A stretch of 38,547 nt of DNA, taken from Calothrix anomala FACHB-343 (GTDB lineage Bacteria > Cyanobacteriota > Cyanobacteriia > Cyanobacteriales > Nostocaceae). The stretch's first letter is position 1, and each line of letters begins with the position of its first letter. Below, in pieces: positions 13,524 to 22,405 of the stretch. The stretch covers positions 1-38,547 of the forward strand of contig NZ_JACJQG010000085.1 in assembly GCF_014696435.1 (NCBI RefSeq), read 5' to 3'. A program made the position numbers and the translations under genes. Under the pieces are notes generated by a model, which worked only from the letters and a program-made list of their open reading frames with translations, had not been told where the DNA came from and searched no databases.

Positions 13524-15509
13524 ATGAATATTAATTCTAAAAACTTTATAACTACTAAAACAGGAGAGGAATTACCTATTAACTTAGGTGAGTCTATAGC
13601 TGAGTATGTTAACTCCAGATATACTTCCTTCTCTACCTCTAGAAAGAATATAGAGGATGTATGGATGGAAGCGTGGTCTCTTTATGTTGGTAGTCCTCAA
13701 GCTGTCTCCTATCAAAGACAGCAAGTAATTAACTCAGTAGGTATTACTAATATTGACTGGAGACATAGGTTAAATACAGGTAAGGCATTTGAGGTAGTAG
13801 AAACAGTACATGGTTATTTAATGGGTGCCTTATTCCCTAATAATGACTGGTTTAATTTAATTCCCGCTACTTCTGGTTATGCTCAACTAGCTCGCATAGT
13901 TAGAAAGTATATGAGTAATAAGTTATGGGAAGCCAAGTTTACTACTCACTTTAATACCTTTCTCAGGCAGTTATTAATAACAGGTACTAGTATATTAGCT
14001 CTTCCTTGGAGATATGAAGCAAGACCCCATAAGAAGAATGTTAAGGTTGAGTATCCTAATGAAGAGAAGTGGACAGTAGTAGAAGAAACTAGGGTCATAC
14101 AAAATAGACCTGACTTTGAAACTCTAGATATATTTGACTGTTACATAGATCCAATATCTCCTGCCCCTAATGAAGGAGACTTTATTAGGAGAATAGTCAA
14201 GAGTAGAGCAGAAGTAATTCAATGCATTCAACAAGGTTATTACTCTGATATAACTCCCTATGATATTTGCTGTTTATCTCCTTATGGTGATATAGATCCT
14301 CAAACTAGAAAAGATACCCTTAAAAGGTTTCAAGGAGTAGATACACCTCATGAATATAGTTTCCATGACAATATTGAGGTTATTGAATTCTGGGGAGACA
14401 TACACGTTGATGGTATTTCTTATCATGATGTGTGTGCTACTGTAATTGGTGATACATTAGTTAGGTTTGAACCTAACCCTTACTGGGGTGGTAAACCTTT
14501 TGTTATTGGTTCATGCTTTGAAACTAGACATACTCCTTATTCAATTGGAGTTCTTCAACCCTCATTAGGCCTCATTCATCAACTTAATTCTATTACTAAC
14601 CAAAGGCTAGATAACCTTGAATTAGCAGTAGATGAAATGTGGACACTTAAACAAGACTCAGTAATAAGACCTGAAGATGTTTGGACTGAGCCAGGTAAAG
14701 TATTCCTAGTAGAAGATCATAATGACCTAATGCCTATTCAAAGAGGTGGTAGAGACTTTGTAGTCTCCTATCAAGAAGCATCAGTATTAGAGCAGTCTAT
14801 TGATAAGAACTCAGGCACAGGTAACTTAATTTCTGCTAATGCTGCTAGGTCAGGTGAGAGAGTAACAGCAGCAGAGATACAAGCAGTTAGGGATGCTGGT
14901 GGTAATAGACTCTCTAACCTTCATAAACATATAGAAGCTACATCATTAATAGAAATATTAAAAAGAGTCTATCGCTCTCTCCAACAGTTTGTTAAGGAGC
15001 CAGAGATAGTTAGAGTATCAGGCATGAAACCTGGTGAATTTAATTATTTCAAAGTAGGTGCTAACCAATTAGCCTATGACTTTACCCTCAGGCCAATAGG
15101 TGCAGACCACGTTACTGATAGTACTAAATACCTCAAAGACAGAATGGACTTTATTCAGCTAGTCTCTCAAATACCTCAAATGGCACAGAGAATAGACTTT
15201 GATAACCTTCTGTATGACATTGTTCAACACTTTGGGTTTGATGATCCTGATAGCTACATTAAAGTTCAAGAACAACCACAAACACCTGAGATGACAGATC
15301 CATCTCAAATGAGTCAACAACCTTCTGCCCCTACTTCAATAGAAGAGCAGCTAGCTCAAATAGGTGGAGAACCACTTAAACAAGCTTACTTAGCTAATAT
15401 GGCAGCCGATGGGGGTCAGTCATTCTTACAAAATACCTATGGTATAGATACTTCACAACTAAATAACAATGAGCAACCAATTAACCCAGGACAACCAATT
15501 ACCTACTGA
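13524..15509 (+). CDS. Portal (head-tail connector) protein
   Basis: A 661-residue protein in the portal position between terL and scaffold, with T7 gp8-type features: early helical region with FSTSRKNIEDVWMEAWSLYVG, clip/wing segments with WRHRLNTGKAFEVVETVHGYL, and SGERVTAAEIQAVRDAGG near residue 455, a conserved stretch of podovirus connectors, followed by a disordered Pro/Gln-rich tail. A dodecamer of this protein forms the DNA channel at the capsid vertex and docks the tail. It is longer than T7 gp8 (536 aa), mainly in the C-terminal tail. The AT-rich leader (13491-13523) lacks a Shine-Dalgarno sequence. Its end overlaps the scaffold gene by 41 bp. Confidence 0.88.
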   Translation: MNINSKNFITTKTGEELPINLGESIAEYVNSRYTSFSTSRKNIEDVWMEAWSLYVGSPQAVSYQRQQVINSVGITNIDWRHRLNTGKAFEVVETVHGYLMGALFPNNDWFNLIPATSGYAQLARIVRKYMSNKLWEAKFTTHFNTFLRQLLITGTSILALPWRYEARPHKKNVKVEYPNEEKWTVVEETRVIQNRPDFETLDIFDCYIDPISPAPNEGDFIRRIVKSRAEVIQCIQQGYYSDITPYDICCLSPYGDIDPQTRKDTLKRFQGVDTPHEYSFHDNIEVIEFWGDIHVDGISYHDVCATVIGDTLVRFEPNPYWGGKPFVIGSCFETRHTPYSIGVLQPSLGLIHQLNSITNQRLDNLELAVDEMWTLKQDSVIRPEDVWTEPGKVFLVEDHNDLMPIQRGGRDFVVSYQEASVLEQSIDKNSGTGNLISANAARSGERVTAAEIQAVRDAGGNRLSNLHKHIEATSLIEILKRVYRSLQQFVKEPEIVRVSGMKPGEFNYFKVGANQLAYDFTLRPIGADHVTDSTKYLKDRMDFIQLVSQIPQMAQRIDFDNLLYDIVQHFGFDDPDSYIKVQEQPQTPEMTDPSQMSQQPSAPTSIEEQLAQIGGEPLKQAYLANMAADGGQSFLQNTYGIDTSQLNNNEQPINPGQPITY

Positions 15510-16140
15510 AGAAACACAGGTAGTTAGACCACTAGAACCCTCTAGAGCTACTCTATATTCACCAGATATTGAACCTGTTGAAGACCTTCAAGAAGATAAT
15601 TACATTGATGAACAACCTCAAGACTTATCTTATTTAGACCTACCTCAGGAAATTAATAATGTTAATGAACCTCCTCAATACAGTACTCCTGAATTTAAAC
15701 AGTTTAATGAACAGTTTAAACAATATGCAGGAGTTGACTTTAAAGAAGCTGTAAATATGGTTCAAGAGTTACAAGCTTTTAAACAACAGCAAACAGTTAA
15801 TTCCCAATTAAATACCCTTAAACAAGAATGGGGAGTTGATGATAAAGAAGTAACTCAGAGACTTGAATTAATAAGAGAAAGGTTTGTTAAATATCCTCCT
15901 CAACTACAAGCCCAATTAGATAACCCTGAAGGGGCTAAACTCATTTGGGCAAAGCTAGAACAAGAAAGACAAGTAAGTTCAGTACCTCAATTAGATAGAG
16001 GAAGAAGAACTACTCCAGGTAGTAATACTAAATACTTATTCTCTAAGTCACAAATTGACAAGATGAGTGACTCTGAATATAGACAAAATGCAAACAAAAT
16101 TATGTATGCATATGCTAACGGGTTAGTTTCTAATAACTAA
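15469..16140 (+). CDS. Scaffolding protein
   Basis: A 223-residue acidic, Gln/Pro-rich protein with low-complexity N-terminus (EPVEDLQEDNYIDEQPQDL) and a helical C-terminal half (EFKQFNEQFKQYAGVDF..., EWGVDDKEVTQRLELI). Composition and position directly between portal and major capsid protein are those of T7 gp9-type scaffolds, which direct procapsid assembly and leave before packaging is finished. The start lies inside the portal gene (41-bp overlap), and no later Met is available before residue 97, so the overlap looks real. Confidence 0.8.
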   Translation: MSNQLTQDNQLPTEETQVVRPLEPSRATLYSPDIEPVEDLQEDNYIDEQPQDLSYLDLPQEINNVNEPPQYSTPEFKQFNEQFKQYAGVDFKEAVNMVQELQAFKQQQTVNSQLNTLKQEWGVDDKEVTQRLELIRERFVKYPPQLQAQLDNPEGAKLIWAKLEQERQVSSVPQLDRGRRTTPGSNTKYLFSKSQIDKMSDSEYRQNANKIMYAYANGLVSNN

Positions 16141-16187
16141 CTTTATTTTTTTAACTTTTATATAGCTAAATAATTATATAAACATAT

Positions 16188-17261
16188 ATGCCTTTTTCAA
16201 ATACTAATAACTCAACCTATAACCTGCAAGGGCAGCTTAGAGGTTCTGCTGTAACTAAAACCCGTGCAGATGCTTTTATACCTGAAGTCTGGACTGGTGA
16301 AGTAAAAAGAGCTTTAGATCAAAAGCTTGTTGCTTCTAAGTATGTAAAGATGCTTCCTGTTAGTGGGAAGAAAGGTGATCGCTTCCACATCCCTAATATT
16401 GGTAGAGCTGCTGTTTATGACAAGTTACCTGAGACCCCAGTAACCTTACAAAGCAGGCAGGAGTCTGACTGGTTTATAGATATAGATAAATATAAAGAAA
16501 GTTCTTTTACTATTGAAGACATCGTAGGAGTTCAAGCTGCTTATGAACTACGTTCTGAGTACACAAGAGAAGCTGGTTATGCTCTAGCTAGAGGTCTAGA
16601 TGCAGATGTTCTAGCTCTACGTGCTGCTCTTCAAGGTTATAACTCTCAGTCTCAAGTTATCTATAACACTGCTGATGGTACTCTATCTGGTAATAGTGCT
16701 CCTCTTAACTACCAAGCTTTACTAACAGCTAAAGTAATTCTAGATAGAGCAGATGTACCTGAAGAAGATAGAGTTCTACTTGTATCTCCTACCCAATACA
16801 ACCAACTCTTAGCAGTAGATAAGTTCATCTCTATGGACTACTCTAAGGGTATGCCTGTAGTTAGTGGAGTAGTAGGTACTATCTTTGGTGTACCTGTAAT
16901 TATGACTTCTCAAATTGGACAGAATGGTACTACTACTTATAGCAATGGTGATGGTAATATTGTGCCTTCTCCAGGTGTAACAGGTTCTCCATTCCTACCT
17001 ACTCAAGATACTTGGTCAACTCTACCTACAGCATTTACTGGTTCTAACACTGGTGCTGCTGCTCAAGTTCATACTGCTATTCTCTGCCAAAGAGACTGGG
17101 CTGTACTAGCTAAACAAATGGAACCTAAAGTAGAAAGTGGTAGGGAAATACAACTTCAGTCTGATGTTTTAGTTAACACTCAGCTTTATGGAGCTAAGTT
17201 GTATAGGCCTGGTAATGCAGTTATCCTGCATACCAATGCTGTTCTCCCCGCTATTAGTTAA
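16188..17261 (+). CDS. Major capsid protein
   Basis: A 357-residue HK97-fold capsid protein of the T7 gp10 type: FIPEVWTGEVKRALDQKLVAS at the N-arm/E-loop start, then KGDRFHIPNIGRAAVYDKL, a central helix with REAGYALARGLDADVLALR, and VLLVSPTQYNQLLAVDKFISMDYSKG, which is characteristic of podovirus capsid proteins. About 415 copies would form the shell. The 47-bp AT-rich leader contains TTTATATAG- and TATATAA-like boxes but no SD. A strong terminator follows (17286-17325), as in T7 after gene 10. No programmed frameshift extension was identified. Confidence 0.9.
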   Translation: MPFSNTNNSTYNLQGQLRGSAVTKTRADAFIPEVWTGEVKRALDQKLVASKYVKMLPVSGKKGDRFHIPNIGRAAVYDKLPETPVTLQSRQESDWFIDIDKYKESSFTIEDIVGVQAAYELRSEYTREAGYALARGLDADVLALRAALQGYNSQSQVIYNTADGTLSGNSAPLNYQALLTAKVILDRADVPEEDRVLLVSPTQYNQLLAVDKFISMDYSKGMPVVSGVVGTIFGVPVIMTSQIGQNGTTTYSNGDGNIVPSPGVTGSPFLPTQDTWSTLPTAFTGSNTGAAAQVHTAILCQRDWAVLAKQMEPKVESGREIQLQSDVLVNTQLYGAKLYRPGNAVILHTNAVLPAIS

Positions 17262-17285
17262 TAATTAACTTAATTCAATAACTTT

Positions 17286-17325
17286 AATAAGGCTACTGGT
17301 AGTAATATCAGAAGCCTTATTTTTT
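17286..17325 (+). terminator. Rho-independent terminator after the capsid gene
   Basis: A 9-bp stem (AATAAGGCT 17286-17294, AGCCTTATT 17313-17321) with an 18-nt loop and a T-tract ending at 17325, immediately before the next ATG at 17326. Position matches T7 Tphi after gene 10, where partial termination keeps capsid mRNA abundant relative to tail mRNA. Confidence 0.85.
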
Positions 17326-17976
17326 ATGGAATATAGCAATACTACACATATACAAATTTTAAATAAAGTAATAGAGAATATAGGGGAGAGAAGAGTTACA
17401 TCCCTTAATACAGCAATAGCTAGAAAGGCACAGGAAGCTCTTAAGGACTCCTTACTAGATATTGCATCTGCACATGACTGGGAGTGGACTAAAGACTCTA
17501 TATTAGCTCTTAGCTGGGCTAATGAAACTGCAGAACTAGGTGAGACTCAAAGAATACATTCTGTGTCTTATGGTTCTTCCTCTGAAGGCTATAGGGAGCT
17601 TGTTTATATTGATCCCATATCATTTGATAGACGACCTCTCTTAACAGGATATCCTCAGTTTTATACTTACTCTACCTATAACAAGGTAAGAATTAACCCT
17701 TATCCAAACACACCAGAAGAGCAGAGTAAGTATCGCTTTTATGTGACTAGAGAATTAACTGCTCCTGTATCAGAGACAGACCTTATTCCTATACCTGAAA
17801 GACTATTACCCCTACTAGTATTTAGAGCTTGTCATTACCTGGCTGTGTCTCATTTAGATGATGCTCAGGCAGCTCAACTATGGGCAAAACAGTATGACAT
17901 TTTACTAAATAAAGTAAGAGCAAGGGAAAGAGGTCAGTCTCACAGACAAGTCAATATGTTTAGACTAAGGGGTTAA
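17326..17976 (+). CDS. Tail tubular protein A (gp11-like)
   Basis: A 216-residue protein with the N-terminal gp11 signature ILNKVIENIGERRVTSLN, then a helix-rich region with AHDWEWTK and a C-terminal LLVFRACHYLA/AQLWAKQYDILLNKVRA helix pair. In T7, gp11 forms a dodecamer ring joining portal to the tail nozzle. The ATG lies directly after the capsid terminator, so it depends on read-through or a new promoter. The next gene starts 1 bp after its stop. Confidence 0.85.
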   Translation: MEYSNTTHIQILNKVIENIGERRVTSLNTAIARKAQEALKDSLLDIASAHDWEWTKDSILALSWANETAELGETQRIHSVSYGSSSEGYRELVYIDPISFDRRPLLTGYPQFYTYSTYNKVRINPYPNTPEEQSKYRFYVTRELTAPVSETDLIPIPERLLPLLVFRACHYLAVSHLDDAQAAQLWAKQYDILLNKVRARERGQSHRQVNMFRLRG

Positions 17977-17977
17977 T

Positions 17978-20900
17978 ATGGATAGCTTTGAGAGAAATAT
18001 AAATACTAATGAGCAAGCTCAGGAGCAGAGTATTCAGTCCCAGAACTTTGGTGGACTAAATACTACTGCATCACCTCTTAATACCCCTTATGAAGATAGT
18101 CCTTATCTCTTAAACACTATAGTAGATATATCAGGTAATGTTCATAAGAGAAAAGGTACAAGACTACTCTATAGGTCAGTAGTAGAGAGTTATGGTAATT
18201 ACATTACTGGTTTTACTACAGGCTTAAATTACAACTTAGTTGTATGTAAGAGAGGTACAGACCTCTTATTATTTGAGGTACTTAACGATGTAGTTAGCTT
18301 AGTAATGACTAAAGCTAATGTATGGGATAACTCAGCTAAGGATATTAAACCATCCACTACATCTACTAGTGAAGTAGAACCTAGACTTATTATGTGTACT
18401 GGAGTCAATAAACCAGTACAGTTATTATTTACAGAACAGCAAGCTATACAAACATCAACTAGCACATCTATAGCTTTTACTAATGCCGCTAGGTTTATTA
18501 ATGCCTCCTCATCTAACTGCCTAGTGTTTGTTAATAGAGTAAAAGCAACAGGTGTTACATTCTCTTACTCCTCAGGTACTCTTACTCTATCTAACCTACC
18601 TAATACAGTTAATGGGGACGTTATTGATATTGTTCTTATTACCTGGCAATGGTGGGCTGAGGCTCAAGCATGGAAAGGTGATAGGTTCTTTAAGTCAACT
18701 AGTAGGTTTAACTCTACTGCCACTGATCAGAATGTTAAAGTACCTGACTCATTAATTACTGACTTAAGTAATAGAAGAATACAAGCAGGGGAATATAATC
18801 TTATTCCTTATAAGAATAGTAAAAGAGCTGTAGGTGCTGCTTATACTAAGTCATCTACTAGGCAACCATCAACAGCAGATGAATTTGCATTTGGTGATGG
18901 TTCTATTTATGTTTACAACACTAATAACCAAGTTAACCCTTCCCCTTATTACCTAACATTTGGTGCTCTTCAGTCTCCTAGTGATGCATCAACTGTTTAT
19001 ATCAATAGAAGAAGAGACTGTAAGTTTAATAATAATACTGCCTTACAAGCACAATACTTTGATGTTTATGTAGATAACTCTAAGAGCAGTGTTGTGTATT
19101 CCTCCTCTGATCCTAGTGATGCAGTATATGGAAGTTGTTACGCTTTTAATGATGATACAGGTACTCTAGGAACATCTAACTCATCTCTAGTACATGGTAT
19201 TACCTTTGAGGCATATAACTTAGGTATAGCTGCAACATCTACTATAGAAGTTGCTAATAACCAAATAAAACATATAGGATCATCTGCTGTTAATACTCTA
19301 TTCAATTACAATGATGGTTCCTATGTAATGGTTTATGGGTTAGGTAATACAGCAGACTATAATAATGGGTTTTATCCTTCTGTAGTTTCTATCTACCAGA
19401 ACAGACTAGTATTCAGTGGGTTTACTCATAGACCCTTAACTATTTTATTCTCTAATATTGATGACTCTGTAGTACCTTCTAAGTACTATATGTCATTCTC
19501 TATTACTGATGACTCTCAATTAATTACAGATGCATTTGATGTAGTAATTAATAGCAGACCAGATGATAGAGTAGTGGCATTAGTTGAATGGCAAGCTTCT
19601 TTATTTGTACTTACTAGATATGCTTGCTTTAGACTTACAGGAGGTAACCAACCCCTATCACCTTCATCTAGGTTTGTTAACTTTGTATCTAATACTGGGA
19701 TAGTAAATGCTAACTGTTGGGCTAGAACCGACTTCTCCGTTCTCTACTTATCTGATACAGGTTTATATGACCTAACACCTCTAGTAGAAAATGGTGAGTA
19801 TCAAGTAAGAGAAAGAAGTATAAAGATAAGAGATAAGTTTGGTTTAACTAAAGACCCGCTTTATGAGGAATTACCCTGGGTTAGATATGACTCATCTAAT
19901 AGGTTAGTTTATGTAGGTTATCCTGCCCCATCTGAGATATATACAACTAGATACTTATACGTCTACAACACATTTAGAGAGTCATGGACTGAGTTTAATA
20001 CTCCTACTGGTTTTAATATCTGGTCTGCTTCTGAGTATGTAGATAGAACTAAAGGAACTCAGTTTGGTTGTGTATGTTGTTCTATTAGGAATAACAGTAG
20101 AGTACCACAAGACTTTATTCTGTTAAGGTTTAACGATGTCTATTATTTAGACTTCGTTCAACAGAAGATACATAATGGTACTAGTTATTACTGTACTCCT
20201 AGACCCTCAGTTACTCATACAGTCTCATATAACCAGAGAAGATATGGAGCTAATTATGCTCTAACTAACCAAGTAAATGCCTTTACCACTTTCCCTATAA
20301 CAGAGGTAGAAGACTTAACTGTGATAGCAACTCTACCTACTACTGAAGCTAAAACTCTAGTATGGAAGACTGACTATCTAAAGGAAGAAAGCGGTTATAT
20401 TTATCTGCTTAAACCCCTACCAGATAACACAGTACTTAGTATTTATCTAGGTGGTCAGATACCTAAAAGCCATCTTGTAGTTTATGTAAATAACCTAAAG
20501 ATAGAGTCACCTACTCCTAGTAATAATTCATTCACCTTATCTATTAATAATGGTGACCAAGTTGTGTATGGAAATGTTTACCTTACAGCTTATGCTACTC
20601 CTACCTTCCTATGGAATAACATGGCTAACCTAAAACGTACACAACACGCTTATCTCTTCTTTGATAACAGAGAGGGTATATTAGTTTATGATGCAGCTTC
20701 AGCAATAAATGGACAAGATAGTAATACTATTACAGAGAGATATGTTCTTCCTATTAATGCCAACCTAACTGTCACTTATAACAACCAATTAGATGGCTCT
20801 ACCTCCTATGACATATTTGGCTTTAGAGATATTTATTGGGATGATGCTGTATTTGATATAACTACTCCTACAGACCAAGCAATACCTTATCAAATACTTA

Positions 20901-21031
20901 AGTTCCCTATTACTGGTATAGGAGTCTCTTATCAAATAATGGTATGGAATTATTCAGAGGAATTCTTTAAGCTTTCAGGCTACCAGATAGTAGCAAAGAT
21001 GAAAGGTCGTAGATGGACATCAAAATATTAA
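17978..21031 (+). CDS. Tail tubular protein B (nozzle, gp12-like)
   Basis: A 1017-residue protein opening with FGGLNTTASPLNTPYEDSPY, the hallmark start of podovirus nozzle proteins, and continuing as beta-propeller-type sequence with SVVSIYQNRLVFSGFTHRP and DAFDVVINSRPDDRV midway. In T7, six copies form the nozzle that carries the fibres and guides DNA. It is longer than T7 gp12 (794 aa), with extra beta domains in the C-terminal third. SD AAGGGG lies 7 nt before the ATG. Translationally coupled to the gp11-like gene. Confidence 0.88.
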   Translation: MDSFERNINTNEQAQEQSIQSQNFGGLNTTASPLNTPYEDSPYLLNTIVDISGNVHKRKGTRLLYRSVVESYGNYITGFTTGLNYNLVVCKRGTDLLLFEVLNDVVSLVMTKANVWDNSAKDIKPSTTSTSEVEPRLIMCTGVNKPVQLLFTEQQAIQTSTSTSIAFTNAARFINASSSNCLVFVNRVKATGVTFSYSSGTLTLSNLPNTVNGDVIDIVLITWQWWAEAQAWKGDRFFKSTSRFNSTATDQNVKVPDSLITDLSNRRIQAGEYNLIPYKNSKRAVGAAYTKSSTRQPSTADEFAFGDGSIYVYNTNNQVNPSPYYLTFGALQSPSDASTVYINRRRDCKFNNNTALQAQYFDVYVDNSKSSVVYSSSDPSDAVYGSCYAFNDDTGTLGTSNSSLVHGITFEAYNLGIAATSTIEVANNQIKHIGSSAVNTLFNYNDGSYVMVYGLGNTADYNNGFYPSVVSIYQNRLVFSGFTHRPLTILFSNIDDSVVPSKYYMSFSITDDSQLITDAFDVVINSRPDDRVVALVEWQASLFVLTRYACFRLTGGNQPLSPSSRFVNFVSNTGIVNANCWARTDFSVLYLSDTGLYDLTPLVENGEYQVRERSIKIRDKFGLTKDPLYEELPWVRYDSSNRLVYVGYPAPSEIYTTRYLYVYNTFRESWTEFNTPTGFNIWSASEYVDRTKGTQFGCVCCSIRNNSRVPQDFILLRFNDVYYLDFVQQKIHNGTSYYCTPRPSVTHTVSYNQRRYGANYALTNQVNAFTTFPITEVEDLTVIATLPTTEAKTLVWKTDYLKEESGYIYLLKPLPDNTVLSIYLGGQIPKSHLVVYVNNLKIESPTPSNNSFTLSINNGDQVVYGNVYLTAYATPTFLWNNMANLKRTQHAYLFFDNREGILVYDAASAINGQDSNTITERYVLPINANLTVTYNNQLDGSTSYDIFGFRDIYWDDAVFDITTPTDQAIPYQILKFPITGIGVSYQIMVWNYSEEFFKLSGYQIVAKMKGRRWTSKY

Positions 21032-21049
21032 TTAAAGGAATTAAATAGT

Positions 21050-22405
21050 ATGGGTGCCAGCGTAGGGGCCGTTATAGGAGGAGTATCTCTTATATCAGGC
21101 ATAGCATCACAGAAGAAACAGGAGTCAGCTCAAAGAGCACAGATAGCAGCACAACAACAAGCTGCTGCTAATAATGCTGCTCTAAGACAAATAGAAATAG
21201 ATAAAGCTAAGGACTATGCTAACTATCAAAATGCAATGAACTCCTTAGCTAGACAGCAACAATATCAAACACAGAGAGCAACTCTATTAACCCAACAGTC
21301 AGTAGAGAAGATACAAGAAGCTCAGGCTAGGTTTAATAATGAAGCAGCATTAACAGCTAATAAAACAAACCTAGCTAGAAATGAAGCTCAGTTAAAACAA
21401 CAAGAAGCTCAAACTAATGTTGACTATCAAAAGCAACTACAGCAATTATCACAATACCTAAGTCAGAATAGTCAACAAGCCCAGCAGAATTACACCAAGC
21501 AGGGTGAACTATTAACCCAAGGTGAAGCAAGAAGAGCAGCTCAAGAAGCTTTCTATGCTGCTGCTGGAATAGGTCAGCGATCGCAGTCCTCACAAGCTCA
21601 AACTAATTATGACTTTATGAAGGATGCAAGTACTTACCTACAAGCTCTACAGGAAACTAAGGCAGGTCAGGAAGTAGCTAAGTTAATGTCTGAAGCTATT
21701 ACTTCTCAAAGCCAAGCTGAGAGAGACCTTAAGTTATTAGAGGTAAGTAAATTACTAGGTGATGTAGAAAGACAATATCAGCAGATAGGTCTTCAATATG
21801 ACATGACTAATAAGAGTATAGATAATACCCTCAAACAGAATGCTAACTCTAGAGATATAGCTATGCAGACTATGGAGATGGCTAATGCTCAAGCTATTAA
21901 TAATGAGAAGGTTAATACTATAGGTGCTGAAGCTGGTTATGACTTACAGAGTGCAGCTAATAATGCAAGTCTAATGAGCAGTATGTCTGCACTACAGGCT
22001 CAACAACAAGCTATACCAGGTGGCTTTCTATCTTATCTAAATATGGGGCTTAATGCTTATAACACCTTTAGACCTTATATAGATAACTCTACTAGTCAAG
22101 CTAAGAAAGCTATGGAAGTTAATGCTGGTTTACTTGGTGGAGTTAATGGAGTGAGTCAAGCTGCATTAGTAGATAGGTTAAGAGACTATAGAGATATTAC
22201 ACAGGGACAGACTAATTTAAAAAATGAATTAAGAAATGCCACTTATTTAAACAATGCAAGTAATGGTTTATCTAATGATATAAATACCCCTTATGGAGGC
22301 TTATTAAGTACTCCTTGGTACAGCCCTTTTGGAAATAGTAATAATACCTCTAATGGTTTACAAGCTGATGGATCTTATGAATGGAAAGCACCAGGAGTGC
22401 AATAA
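21050..22405 (+). CDS. Internal virion protein B-like (gp14 position)
   Basis: A 451-residue protein beginning MGASVGAVIGGVSLISGIAS, a Gly-rich hydrophobic segment (about residues 4-20), followed by a long Gln/Ala-rich coiled coil (20-250) and an Asn-rich C-terminal region. This matches T7 gp14-type proteins: core proteins ejected first to make a pore in the outer membrane. AAGGA lies 11 nt before the ATG. The stop (TAA) overlaps the next start (ATG) by one base. Confidence 0.75.
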   Translation: MGASVGAVIGGVSLISGIASQKKQESAQRAQIAAQQQAAANNAALRQIEIDKAKDYANYQNAMNSLARQQQYQTQRATLLTQQSVEKIQEAQARFNNEAALTANKTNLARNEAQLKQQEAQTNVDYQKQLQQLSQYLSQNSQQAQQNYTKQGELLTQGEARRAAQEAFYAAAGIGQRSQSSQAQTNYDFMKDASTYLQALQETKAGQEVAKLMSEAITSQSQAERDLKLLEVSKLLGDVERQYQQIGLQYDMTNKSIDNTLKQNANSRDIAMQTMEMANAQAINNEKVNTIGAEAGYDLQSAANNASLMSSMSALQAQQQAIPGGFLSYLNMGLNAYNTFRPYIDNSTSQAKKAMEVNAGLLGGVNGVSQAALVDRLRDYRDITQGQTNLKNELRNATYLNNASNGLSNDINTPYGGLLSTPWYSPFGNSNNTSNGLQADGSYEWKAPGVQ

